Below are positions 23,594 to 33,316 of a stretch of 64,000 nt of DNA, one piece after another. Below the pieces are notes generated by a model. That model was not told the origin of the DNA, ran no database searches, and worked only from the letters and a program-made list of their open reading frames with translations. Both the position numbers and the translations under genes were made by a program. Numbering within the stretch: position 1 is the first letter of the stretch; each line of letters begins with the position of its first letter. This DNA is from Chiua virens (taxonomy: Eukaryota; Basidiomycota; Agaricomycetes; Boletales; Boletaceae). The stretch covers positions 124,001 to 188,000 of the forward strand of contig JAHNUO010000009.1 in NCBI GenBank assembly GCA_019787685.1. The letters run 5' to 3'.

Positions 23594-25000
23594 ATGAATG
23601 AAGTGAAGACGGTAACTGCTCATGTTCCGGGTTCTGCAGGTGCTTGTACCAATATGCATAATGAAATTAAAGGGTTGATGGTTGAGAAAGGATTACCAAG
23701 TTTTTATCTGACGATTAATCCAGCAGACATACATTGTCCTGTTGTTCAATTACTCGCTGGGGATGAAATCAACATCGACAATCTTCCTTCTGATTACATT
23801 CTGGATTACTGGAAGCAGTCATGTCTCATCACTCGAAATCCTGTTGTTGCTGCTTCCTTTTTTAACATCTACTTGAAGATGTTCATACAAACATTACTTG
23901 GATGGACCGATCTTCGAACCACTCCTACTGAAGGAATACTAGGACGAGTCAAAGCATATTATGGCTGCGTTGAAGCTCAGGGAAGGGGGTCCCTGCATTG
24001 TCACATGCTGATTTGGCTGGAAGGGGCTTTAAATCTGAATGAAATCAAGGACCATGTCTTGCATGACCATGATTTATCTTTTCTCGACTGTTTGCTAGCA
24101 TTTCTTGATGACACCATACACACAAAAGCCCCTGAAGATCCCATACCACATGAAGACACCCTTTGTAGCAAGATAAACCCTTGTGCCATGAAAGTGCCTG
24201 ATACAACGGTATGTGAAAATCAACAGATCAAAGATTTGCATTATGTAGTTGAAGCATGCCAAACTCACCGCCATTCAGCAATGTGCTACAAATATTGGAA
24301 AGGACCTCCTAATCCATGTGAATGTCGGTTTGGAATCAGTGACACTTTGTATCACCCTCGAAGTACAATGGATGAACACACAGGTGAGATCACATACCAG
24401 TGTCTACAAGGCAACATAAACAACTACAATGAAACAATGTTACAAGCAATCTGCTGCAATATGGATCTCAAGTTCATTGGTTCTGGACCTGCAGCAAAAG
24501 CAATGATGTATTATGTGACCAATTATATCACGAAGAGTCAACTAAAAGCCCATATAGCTTATGCTGCACTGGAACTTGCTTGCAAAAAGGTAGAATTGCA
24601 ATCAAGTACACAACAGCCATCAGTTGAAAAATCAAAACAGTTGTTACAGAAATGTGCATATGCTATGTTATCGCATCAGGAGCTATCTGCCCAACAAGTT
24701 GCCTCTTATTTGCTCTCTTACGAAGATCATTTCACTAGTCATCGTTATTGTCTGTTGTACTGGATGCTTTGGGAGCACAAATTGAATGGCACTTTACCGT
24801 CACCCGAATGTTATTCTAATGTAAACAATCATGCTTTGCAAACTTGTCCGACAGATTCCATAGTCCTTGCGGCATCGAGTAATGGTACAGTGACTTCCAA
24901 AGTCACTTTGTTCGAAGATTACACTCTTCAATCAAATACATTAGCATTCCTTTACCTTTGGGACTTCACTCGACATATGGACAAGATAAAAAAACATTGA
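23594..25000 (+). pseudogene. Helitron Rep (HUH endonuclease) domain
   Basis: The frame from ATG 23594 encodes 468 residues. It shows the Helitron-like GLPSFYLTINPADIHCP, the second-motif region RNPVVAASFFNIYLK, and the two-histidine HUH motif GSLHCHMLIW (about 23990-24020). The Tyr motif MMYYVTNYITK lies at about 24505-24537. HUH Reps nick and rejoin single-stranded DNA through the tyrosines. The frame stops at 24998-25000 shortly before the helicase region, so the polyprotein is broken. The short frame at 25142-25438 belongs to the linker. Confidence 0.8.
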
Positions 25001-25477
25001 AGCACATTAATGGAGGAGGATGTTCAACATGTTCAACATTCAGAAAAGGAAGAGGAAGATGGAACGATGACCATGGAATCCAATGTGGATAACATCAATG
25101 GTTTATTGGCAAGTCAAACACAATGATGCCCCTGTTGCGAGTTGTGTGCAGAACATCCTGAAACAAAAATGCATGTCCACAAAATCCATCATCCCTCTCT
25201 CTCTTTCGTTTCTGTATTGATGGGTCCATCCGTACCACACCACGATGATAACGGTGCACATGATCAGTACTGTCGCTTAATGTTGATGTTTTTTAAACCT
25301 TGGCGCATGGGACATGATTTGAAGGAAGCAAATGAAACATGGCCTACTGCTTTTGAACACTTTTCTGAATCTTGCCCATGCAATGTGCTTCAAATCATTG
25401 ATAACATGCAAATTCTTCATGAATGTAGAGATAGCTGAGATGATCACTTTGCCCATCAACATCAGACACATGCCAAC

Positions 25478-27319
25478 ATGGATCAATCTGAAGTGTGTAC
25501 AGAACCTGAAATAAATTATGAAACAGATGTGCCAGATGACCATGAGATCAAACAACAACTGTTACAGCATCTCACTGAAGTTGAGCAGTGCAAATTGGAG
25601 CATATTTCCTGCTTGCACCTGAAAGTCCTGGAATGCTTGAGTCATATTGAATCTTCCAGACACTTTTCTTCCATGCCTGCTTATGGCGTGTTGTCAAGCA
25701 ATGCTGAAGGTGCAAGTCGCGTTCTCGATACTCAATTGGAAGATGAGTGGATGAATGCATATGAAACTCGAAAAGAGATTACAAAACAAGAGCTCATATC
25801 CAATCATATTGAAACACAACTGGAAATTAACAATGGACCGTCATTTCAAGTAATACAATTTGAGCCGGAATCTGCACCTTCCACTCACTATGAATGCAGT
25901 AAAACTAGTAATGAAGACAACATCTGTGACCATGACATCAGTACCAACATTGACCGTGATGAGCTCATCATAAAGAGCGTACTTGATACTTATTCACTAA
26001 ACGATGAACAATCTTGTGCATTCCAAATTGTAGCTGATCATACCTTGCACCCCAAACACAGTCCTCTCAAACTGTATATAGGTGGTACAGGTGGCACAGG
26101 GAAAAGTCAAATAGTGAACATGATTAGATACTTTTTCCGCTTGTGAAATGAGGTCTGTCGATTTCATGTTTCTTCCTACATGGGTGTAGCTGCTGCTGGC
26201 ATAGGAGGTTTGACGATTCATTCAGCATTAAATCTGTCAAAATGCACACAAAGTAAAAATTCTTTCTTCTTGATTGACGAGATCTCAATGGTAGGATGTA
26301 ATTTGTTGCTCGACATCAGTCTTGCATTAAGCAAAGCAAAAGACAACAACTCACCTTTTGGTGGTGTCAACATGATTTTTGCTGGCGACTTTGCACAACT
26401 GCTGCCTGTTGGTCAATGCAGTCTTCACAGCAGATTGGATACCTCCCATCCAGCATTCTCTGTAGCACAAAACACCCTCTTAGGCAAATTGCTCTGGCTA
26501 TCTGTTGACAAGGTGGTGATATTACGAAAGATCATGCATCAAACCAGTGCTGAAAACGAACATTTTGTAGAACTGCTACATCGACTGTGTGAAGGAAAAT
26601 GCAGCTAGGATGACTACGAACTTTTGAACACTCGCCTGTTATCAAATGTAAATCCCAACTGGAATCTTTCTGAATGGAATCACATACCATTCATAGTAAC
26701 GGAGAACGAAACGAAGGATGCCTTGAATGAACGGGCATGTGAACATTTTGCAAACAACACAAACAGAATTCATCACTGGTATCTTGCACAAGACCAAAGA
26801 AAAAGAATGGCAGTGTCAGATCCTTTCTTGCATAATCATCTTCTATCTCTTCATTCCAGTTTGACAGGCTAGCGGGTTGGTCATTTGCCTTTAGTGATTG
26901 GAATGCTGGTGATGATAATGCATAACTTTGATGTTTCCTCAGGGATTGTAAATGGCTGTATAGGTATTCTGTGAGACATCAGATATTCTGAATCCGATGA
27001 TAACTCCCGGATTGCTACTTCGTGCATGGTTCATCTGCCATCATTGTCTGGGACTCCATTTCCTCATCTCGAAGAACAGCATATTCCGGTGCTGCCAGAT
27101 TGTGTCGACTTCAGTTTCACTCACCCTTTCTCTGGACAGACATGTCAATTCAACCATGAACAACTCCCCATCATCCCAGCATTCGCCATGACTGCACATA
27201 AATCGCAAGGACAGACTCTGTCAAGAGTTATCATAGATTTGCACAATTGCAAAGGGTCTGAAGCTCCATATGTGATGCTGTCCTGTGTTAAAAATTTGCA
27301 AGGTTTATTAATCATATAA
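25478..27319 (+). pseudogene. Helitron Pif1-like helicase, interrupted
   Basis: Superfamily 1B helicase motifs in order: Walker A GGTGGTGKSQIVNMI (about 26084-26128), an AAGIGGLTIHSAL segment, Walker B FFLIDEISMV (26266-26295), GGVNMIFAGDFAQLLPV, NERACEHF, then AFAMTAHKSQGQTLSRVII and the last motif. In-frame stops occur at about 26144 (after FFRL, where family members continue RNE), 26606 and 26870, and one frame change near 26880-27020. The enzyme would unwind DNA during rolling-circle transposition. This copy cannot be expressed intact. Confidence 0.8.
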
Positions 27320-27642
27320 CCATTTGATTTCCAAAAATAACTTGCCATCCTTCTGAAGACCTTCAGATCAAAAATGCACGGTTGTCAAAGTTACATGAGA
27401 TCACAGTCAATCGTTCATTACCATCACTGAATCAACCTGTCCTTGATGATTCCTACAAAATGCATTCAAATATTGATGCTACATTTCCTTCTGTAACAGA
27501 TCAATTACTTGCTGAGCTAGAGAAAATACAACAAAATGTGCTAAAACATTTCAGTTCACCTCTGTCCTCTCTGATACAAAAATGACCATTGCCTCACAGT
27601 GAGCAGCACACACTCAATCCACCTGACAGAGAAACTGGACAT

Positions 27643-28455
27643 TGTTACAATTTCTTTCTTTTGTCTCACTTGTACTTCTTTCCTTTACTCGATACCTAGG
27701 TATCATCGTACGTTCATCCGTACCCGTTCATCTTTTACCTTTTGCCACTCAGCACCGGCAGTACCCGAGTGCTTACGTTTCTCCTTTCTCGTCATCATCC
27801 AATGGCTTCACTCTTACTCATTTCATTCTCGTCATCATCTGATGGCTTCACTCTTACTCATTTCATTCTCATCATCATCCGATGGCTTCACTCTTACTCA
27901 TTTCATTCTCGTCATCTTCTGATGGCTTCGCATTTGTCATTTCATCTTCGTCATCGTCCGTTGCCTTCGCATCGTATGATTCTCCTTGTAGATATTGTGC
28001 ACTCCCTTTTTGGCCTTTCGCCCTTCTGCTCTTCTGGCCTTCCCCTTTTAGTTACTTGGTCCGTGCACGATCTTGTAGTATAAAGACCTCGCAGCGATAC
28101 TCCTGTACTCCAGTCTTGATCTCCGCAATCTAGCTGAGTATCCCTGCTCCACTTGGAACCTTCCTTGTGACTACTTGACCAGGGACTTCTCTCGTCGTCC
28201 CTTGACCCAACACTCGGACTCATCGTAGTCAACCCTTGACCCTTGACCATCCCTCGGGTATAGATTCCCAACCAGACAATTCTCAGCAATGCCTGAGTCT
28301 TCACTCGTCTCTCTGGTAGCAATCCGCTGACCAGAACTCCTCATTCACCTCTTCAGCGCACCATGTATCAAGTGGTGGTTGTTTGAGTTATCGCAGCCAC
28401 TTGGTACTTAGCACTTTTGCGGCTACGCTAGGTCCTACCCGGAACTATCGTAACA
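27643..28455 (+). mobile_element. solo LTR of gypsy family B (813 bp)
   Basis: TGTTACAATTTC...TCGTAACA matches the LTRs of element B (39837-40569). It is flanked by perfect 5-bp target duplications GACAT at 27638-27642 and 28456-28460, with no internal region, so it arose by LTR-LTR recombination. It is 80 bp longer than the 733-bp LTRs of element B because of two extra 40-bp minisatellite units at about 27790-27920. Confidence 0.9.
27790..27930 (+). repeat. 40-bp minisatellite inside the LTR
   Basis: A unit beginning CGATGGCTTCACTCTTACTC is repeated about three times with one or two differences, followed by degenerate copies. Element B LTRs carry fewer copies, so unit number explains the length differences among family members. 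Confidence 0.8.
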
Positions 28456-28559
28456 GACATAAAAAACAGTGCAAATCATAATATGGTAATGTCTCACCTT
28501 ACATCACACACACATCCACTGACAACCTCCTCATTAGGAACGCATGATGTCTTCTCATC

Positions 28560-30048
28560 ATGACCACCATGAACATTGAACCCACCAAAATTGATACACC
28601 TGTGGAAGACAGCAAGTTTACATATGACATGGAAGAAGATGTCGAGACCTCCGTTACACTCACAGACAAAACCAAAACCTGTGAAGACCCACCACAGACA
28701 GGTCTCGAGTGCGAGGATGAAATTGCTGAGTACATTCTGAATGTGGTCGAACCAGATCTCGCTCTAGCCACAGCCACTTACAACAAAGAGTTCTATCATG
28801 ACGAACCCACCAACCCTGGTTTCACCATGTGGTACTACAGAAAAGATACATTGACGGGCGAGAAGTCTCGTGCGCTGTACCACACCATACTTATCAGCGA
28901 AATCATGCCTCGTTCTTTTGGAACGAAATTCAGCATGATTGGAACACATGTGATCAGCACCAAACATGTATGTGCCTCATTTCTACCTGGAGATGCTGTT
29001 TCACATTTGCATGCTGCACATCCCATGGACAGCCTTCATCTGTCACCAATAGCAACACTAACCAACTGAAGTTCTGTTTCGCACTTGGACCTCCCAGCCA
29101 AGGCTCCGAGCTGTTGATGGATATTTATCACAATCAAATGTGTACATTGGAACAAGTGGTCAATGAAGACTCAGAAAGACTGTGCAGCAACCCCCATGTC
29201 GGCAATTATGATGTAAAATCATGGATGGTTGTGAGTGGTCGCCACAACATCCTTATTCCTGTTGTCATGTTCCTCACCACGGAGTCTATTTATCATGTTC
29301 CACAGGCAGGGGGTGCAAGCACTCCTGTTAAACGAAGCCTGGAGAAAAAACTTCTCAGAGTTGCTGATGCCAAATTGCCCATTGCTTCCACCTCTCACTC
29401 CACTAACATGCCTGCCACGCCTGCCATGCCTGCCGCTACCGTGACACCTACAACCCCCTCTGCTGGTGGTAAAGCAACTTGTAAGCACAAATAGCTCTCC
29501 ATCCCTGCAATATTTCATGTCCAACATATATGTCTACAGCTGCCATTGATTACAATCCTTCTGAGCTGCCCGACTATGGAGGGCCTGTATTCGCATTTGA
29601 AAAAGCACGCATTTGCCCTTTGAACTTCCAAAACATTCACGATGTCCAACTGCTACCCTCCACTTGGTACTCTGAGTTATGCCAGGGCACGCTCGTATTC
29701 ATGCGAGCAACACTGATTGCATACAATTTCTCTGACAACAAGCAACAGGTACGTGACTGTTTCATTGAATTCATTTCTCCAAGTCTGACTGTTCATGCAC
29801 ACATCCAACTTTAAAAGGTGTATCAGATCCTTGTGCATACAATTCGTGTGCTGCATAACTCTCACTTGCCACAAGAACCAACCCCTTTGCAACCCAAAAT
29901 GCCTGTGCCACTTGCACAAGCAACCCTGACTGCCCAACAGGCTGCTGCTGACGCAATTTCCAACATGTTCTCTGTTCTCTGTCATACTCATATGCTTACT
30001 ACCGTCTTGTTTCCTACCAATGTATTTGTATTAAAAAAAAATTCATAA
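28560..30048 (+). CDS. five-exon gene of unknown function, Helitron-associated
   Basis: I do not recognise a named domain. Five exons (28560-28967, 29033-29230, 29306-29480, 29540-29748, 29818-30048) are joined by four introns of 57-75 nt. Every intron has GT...AG ends and every junction keeps frame, giving about 406 residues without a stop. The N-terminus is acidic (DMEEDVETSVT). The middle has a threonine/proline/alanine-rich linker (PATPAMPAATVTPTTP). After it comes the best-defined block, PSELPDYGGPVFAFEK...RATLIAYNF, then an alanine/glutamine-rich helix. It lies just 3' of a decayed Helitron helicase and a solo LTR. It could be Helitron cargo or a resident gene. The intact splicing suggests recent constraint. 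Confidence 0.55.
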
Positions 30049-30407
30049 TCACTGCTTTTGTTTTGTCTGCTTCTCGCTTGTACTTCTCTGTCGCTATGCC
30101 TCCTCTCTTATCATTCCATTTCTGGTTCATCCAGTTCATCATTCGCCACCCCATTCCACTAACTTTTGTATGTTACACACCAATAATAGGGTTGCAAACA
30201 CTGCTAGCCCTCGAAAGAGCCTCTGTCAGCTGCTCTGACAATCTAATGTGTATTTACCCTCCATGAAAGACTGCACCTGAAAATTCATAACCTTTCATAC
30301 CTCCTTTCAAATGCTCCTCTTGCATCTCACAAACTTTACAAATCCTCGTAGCTATTCATACACAATACATGCGATGATAACCAGCTAGTTACAAAGAGCG
30401 ACGTCAA

Positions 30408-30824
30408 TTAAACCTCCATTGAACAAGCAAACTTGACAACATACCAATTCACCAGCTGCACTGCAACCTCTACGTCTTCCTCTTCAACAGTCAACACCTT
30501 CCCACTCCTTTCTGCTGCAATGACCACTATCATCGATTTCCTGTGCAAAACTGTGTCCATCACCCTCACTCCTTCATGAATGACACTCACCACCACTCTT
30601 TCACCTCGGCGAACTACTTGAAAGTCTTCCATTGTCATTGACTCATCCCCAACATGGAAATACGTTCCTGGAGGATGGATCTCTGCCGTCTCGTTGTCAA
30701 ACAACAGCTGCAACAACTGTACCATCCCAAAATGATCTATGGGATGAAAGTGGACAATGTCTGCAACTGCATATGCAGTGCCCAATAAGAAATAGACACA
30801 ATCGCCATGCATTGCATGTATCAT
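30408..30824 (-). CDS. hypothetical protein, 138 codons
   Basis: An uninterrupted frame from ATG (30824) to stop, without introns. The product is acidic and mixed alpha/beta in feel (IDHFGMVQLLQLLFDNETAE, then GERVVVSVIHEGVRV and VEEEDVEVAVQLV). I do not recognise it. It converges with the five-exon gene to its left. Codon content looks more protein-like than neighbouring chance frames, but this is a weak call. Confidence 0.35.
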   Translation of the reverse strand: MIHAMHGDCVYFLLGTAYAVADIVHFHPIDHFGMVQLLQLLFDNETAEIHPPGTYFHVGDESMTMEDFQVVRRGERVVVSVIHEGVRVMDTVLHRKSMIVVIAAERSGKVLTVEEEDVEVAVQLVNWYVVKFACSMEV

Positions 30825-30868
30825 GAAAATGAGTGAATAAAAGACTACAGACTTCCTCTGAAGCCCCT

Positions 30869-31832
30869 ATGTGATGATTAATTGTTGATGCATGTATACT
30901 ATCTCATATATTTTATTTTATTTTATCTTTCATTACGATCTTGCGTGGTGCCTACAAAGAGCATAAGTAGCGGGCTCTGCCACACGCAGTTGTGGCCCTA
31001 TTGTCATATACCGCTCCATTCTCTATTCCTCCAGATATAACTCCGGTTCTCTTAGACCATAACTCCAGGTCGATCTCCCTCAGGATGCAACTCCATGACC
31101 CCAGACCTCTGTTACATATATATGTTTCCTCTTTTATTTTAGTACATAACCTGTGTCTCACTTACGAGCACAGCTCCAGCTTTCTCAGTACCCGACTTAC
31201 CTCCAGCTATGTAGTTTCCCAATCTTCCATCTTACTCAGTTCTTACCAACTCCGTTACTAATCTCCATTCCACTCCAAGTATATAAACTGTAGTACCCCA
31301 ACTGTAAGGCCTTGACGGTCTTTACTCCACTTGACTCCACTTTATGTGTTGAGTCATATATCTACCTTCGTTCTCTGCATATCCAAAATATAGGGACAGA
31401 CTGTGACAAGGGCGCACCACATACGGTGAAGCCAAGTCCTGTCCGATGCTACAACTCCGGAGATCCAGAGTTGGCTACCTCTGAGTTGCACGGTCTCTAA
31501 CAGTATATTCAGACTGCTTCTTGTCACCAGTCACCTCATGACCTACATATGTCCTCTCACACCCGCCCTCAGACCAGTACTACTGGTATCTCCACCTTGA
31601 ACCTATCTGACACTACCCACATCCAATCTCTCAGGAACCTCCTCAGTCATTGATGAACTCCTGAAGTCATCAAAGATTTCCGAGGTTTCTCCACTCAACT
31701 CATCGCATCCTCCGCCTCTTGAGCACCTGTATTCCTGGGTGCGTGAACTCCATCTTCCTGTTATCAATCTCCGAGTATTCTGGGCTCCTCTAGGGGACAT
31801 CCCTCTGATGAACCCAATTCCGGAGATGACTT
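30869..31832 (+). mobile_element. gypsy element C, probable 5' LTR/leader and gag start, left part
   Basis: The sequence from TGTGATGATTAATTG has LTR-like features (TATATAAA-type boxes near 31278, pyrimidine-rich, no long frame). It runs into a degraded coding region that is resumed on the far side of element A at 38684 as a gypsy gag. The 3' LTR of C is not in the window, so its LTR boundaries cannot be proven. Confidence 0.45.
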
Positions 31833-32263
31833 TGTTATGATACCAACTTTTCCTCACTTAACAACTCCAACATTCAATCTATTCTAAGAATATACACCTC
31901 ATGTCAAAGCTGTCCAAAGGATCATATCCGATTGGCTGCCACAATAACACAGCATCCATCACCTCATGCCCTTATCTATTCATTTCCCTTATCACTGACT
32001 CATCAACGGCAGTGCAAGGCTATGCTCTTATCTATGACTCATAATGATTCACACCTTATCATCCAATAAGATACATTATGCTTATCTACGTAGTTCATAC
32101 TCAGATTAGAACTCCAACATCCATGTAGTATATAAACCCCATGAATTTCAGCCAGAGAGCTCTAACAAAGTTCTCTTGGAGTTTTCGCCTCTTCACTGGA
32201 CTGAACCCCCTCTTCACTCAACCAACTACACTTAACAGTCTAGTCTTGTTCTAGGTTGTTTCA
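31833..32263 (+). repeat. 5' LTR of element A
   Basis: 431 bp, TG...CA ends. It contains the TATA box at 32129-32136 and the segment AACAAAGTTCT at 32164-32174, which is complementary to the PBS. Confidence 0.95.
32129..32136 (+). promoter_or_regulatory. TATA box of element A LTR
   Basis: TATATAAA, 35 bp upstream of the self-priming segment. The 3' LTR has the same sequence. Confidence 0.7.
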
Positions 32264-32265
32264 TT

Positions 32266-32276
32266 AGAACTTTGTT
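32266..32276 (+). promoter_or_regulatory. self-priming primer-binding site of element A
   Basis: AGAACTTTGTT begins 2 nt after the 5' LTR. It is the exact reverse complement of AACAAAGTTCT (32164-32174), near the expected transcript start. That is the Tf1/sushi-type arrangement in which the mRNA 5' end primes minus-strand synthesis. No resemblance to a tRNA 3' end (TGG...) is seen. Confidence 0.75.
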
Positions 32277-32498
32277 GCCTTTCTTTGCCGTCAAAACTAC
32301 TGTCAAGTCCCTCGACCTCGTCGTAGCCGTCTTACCACTAAACAAGGAACAAGCGCCAGAAGTAAGTCGCAACCTTTGAATGGAAGATTTTGTCTAGCTT
32401 CAAATAAGCCGCTTGAGACTCAAGGTCCACATAGCGCATCAGCTAAACAGTGCACTCATCACTGATATTGTCCTCTTTACTGAGACCACAAAAAAATA

Positions 32499-33050
32499 GT
32501 GACATCCCTCTCTCTCTCCATTGTTGCCGCCGCTCAAGAAGCATTCCCGGGTCTAGAAGACTCACCTTACGTACTTGACGCCGCCTATCTCGCTGAGGTA
32601 GTTGCCTTAGAGGATCTCGATCCTGAGGACAGGACAGACACAGAGATATTTCACGCCTTATTAGGCCATTTTATAGGAGACGACGCGTCCCTATCCAACT
32701 ACGAGTCAACCCGGTCTGACAGCCCGGACTTATGGTATCCAACAGAGGAAGTTGAGGTAAAGTGCGAATACTTTCCCGCATCCCTTCCCAAAAGAGAACC
32801 ATCACCATTCCCACCTGCTCCATTACGAGAGCCTTCTGAGGAAAGTTTAGGAGACCCCAATGATTGGCTCCCACCTCGAGAGATTGAAAGGAGAAACGCA
32901 AGGACGGACTTAGAGAGAAAAAGAATACTTAGGCGCCATAAAGCTAACCAAGTTCCCTCTCGTATCCGCCCCTATTTACAATACAATAACCACGACTTCC
33001 CTACCTTATGTCCTAGAAACACTCTCAGGATCCCTTCTAGATACCTCTAG
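32499..33050 (+). CDS. element A upstream ORF (ORF1), acidic/proline-rich, no methionine
   Basis: The frame encodes 183 codons with no ATG anywhere. It has an acidic first half (VVALEDLDPEDRTDTEIF), a proline/glutamate part (REPSPFPPAPLREPSEES) and a basic end (RRNAR..LERKRILRR). A second copy in A' (61092-61655) is clearly homologous over its whole length, including the C-terminus LRIPSRYL, despite many substitutions and a few codon indels; it too lacks any ATG. The frame follows a TAG that could be a 3' splice site, with a GTAAGT at 32362-32367 upstream, or it could start at GTG 32499. The function is unknown. Confidence 0.6.
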   Translation: MTSLSLSIVAAAQEAFPGLEDSPYVLDAAYLAEVVALEDLDPEDRTDTEIFHALLGHFIGDDASLSNYESTRSDSPDLWYPTEEVEVKCEYFPASLPKREPSPFPPAPLREPSEESLGDPNDWLPPREIERRNARTDLERKRILRRHKANQVPSRIRPYLQYNNHDFPTLCPRNTLRIPSRYL

Positions 33051-33067
33051 ATAGAAAAAAATCTTTT

Positions 33068-33314
33068 ATGTCTTGGGAACTCGTTGCAATCGCATTCATC
33101 ATCTCCTGCACTCTTATCACATACTTTTTTTGGCTACATCGCATTCTACCTTACAAACAAGGTACAAGAATCTCAAAGGCCAATTTACGTCTCTATCAAA
33201 CGACGAGACTACCCTTTCACAGTCACCTTCGGTCTCTTCTCACCCTACAAAGAATACGGAACAGCCACCGCTAACGCTTGGGGAGCACCTGAACCAACAG
33301 CTGACGCTTGGTAA
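33068..33314 (+). pseudogene. element A small membrane protein ORF, frameshifted here
   Basis: ATG 33068 starts SWELVAIAFIISCTLITYF, a single hydrophobic helix. A run of seven T (33125-33131) shifts the frame. The downstream part GYIAFYLTNKVQESQRPIYV...NAWGAPEP is present in the next frame and ends at TAA 33312-33314, 2 nt before the gag ATG. With six T the frame would equal that of the intact 81-residue copy in A'. The product would be a type I or III single-pass membrane protein. Nothing similar is usual upstream of gag in gypsy elements. Confidence 0.65.
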
Positions 33315-33316
33315 AC

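Larger units (their letters stand above)
23530..27642 (+). mobile_element. Helitron, 5'-truncated and decayed
   Basis: Rolling-circle Rep and Pif1-like helicase sequences run in order on the plus strand, starting inside the Plavaka transposase. The usual long N-terminal region of the Rep/helicase protein and a clear 5' TC terminus are absent. A 3' CTRR end with hairpin could not be placed. The tail is interrupted by an LTR at 27643. It may continue beyond 28455 and include the genes at 28560-30824. Confidence 0.75.

Noticed and set aside
27599..28133. Serine/phenylalanine-rich frames in the solo LTR and repeated at 39.9 and 46.9 kb
   Set aside because: They recur only because the LTR minisatellite recurs; composition is low-complexity and no copy has a plausible gene context.
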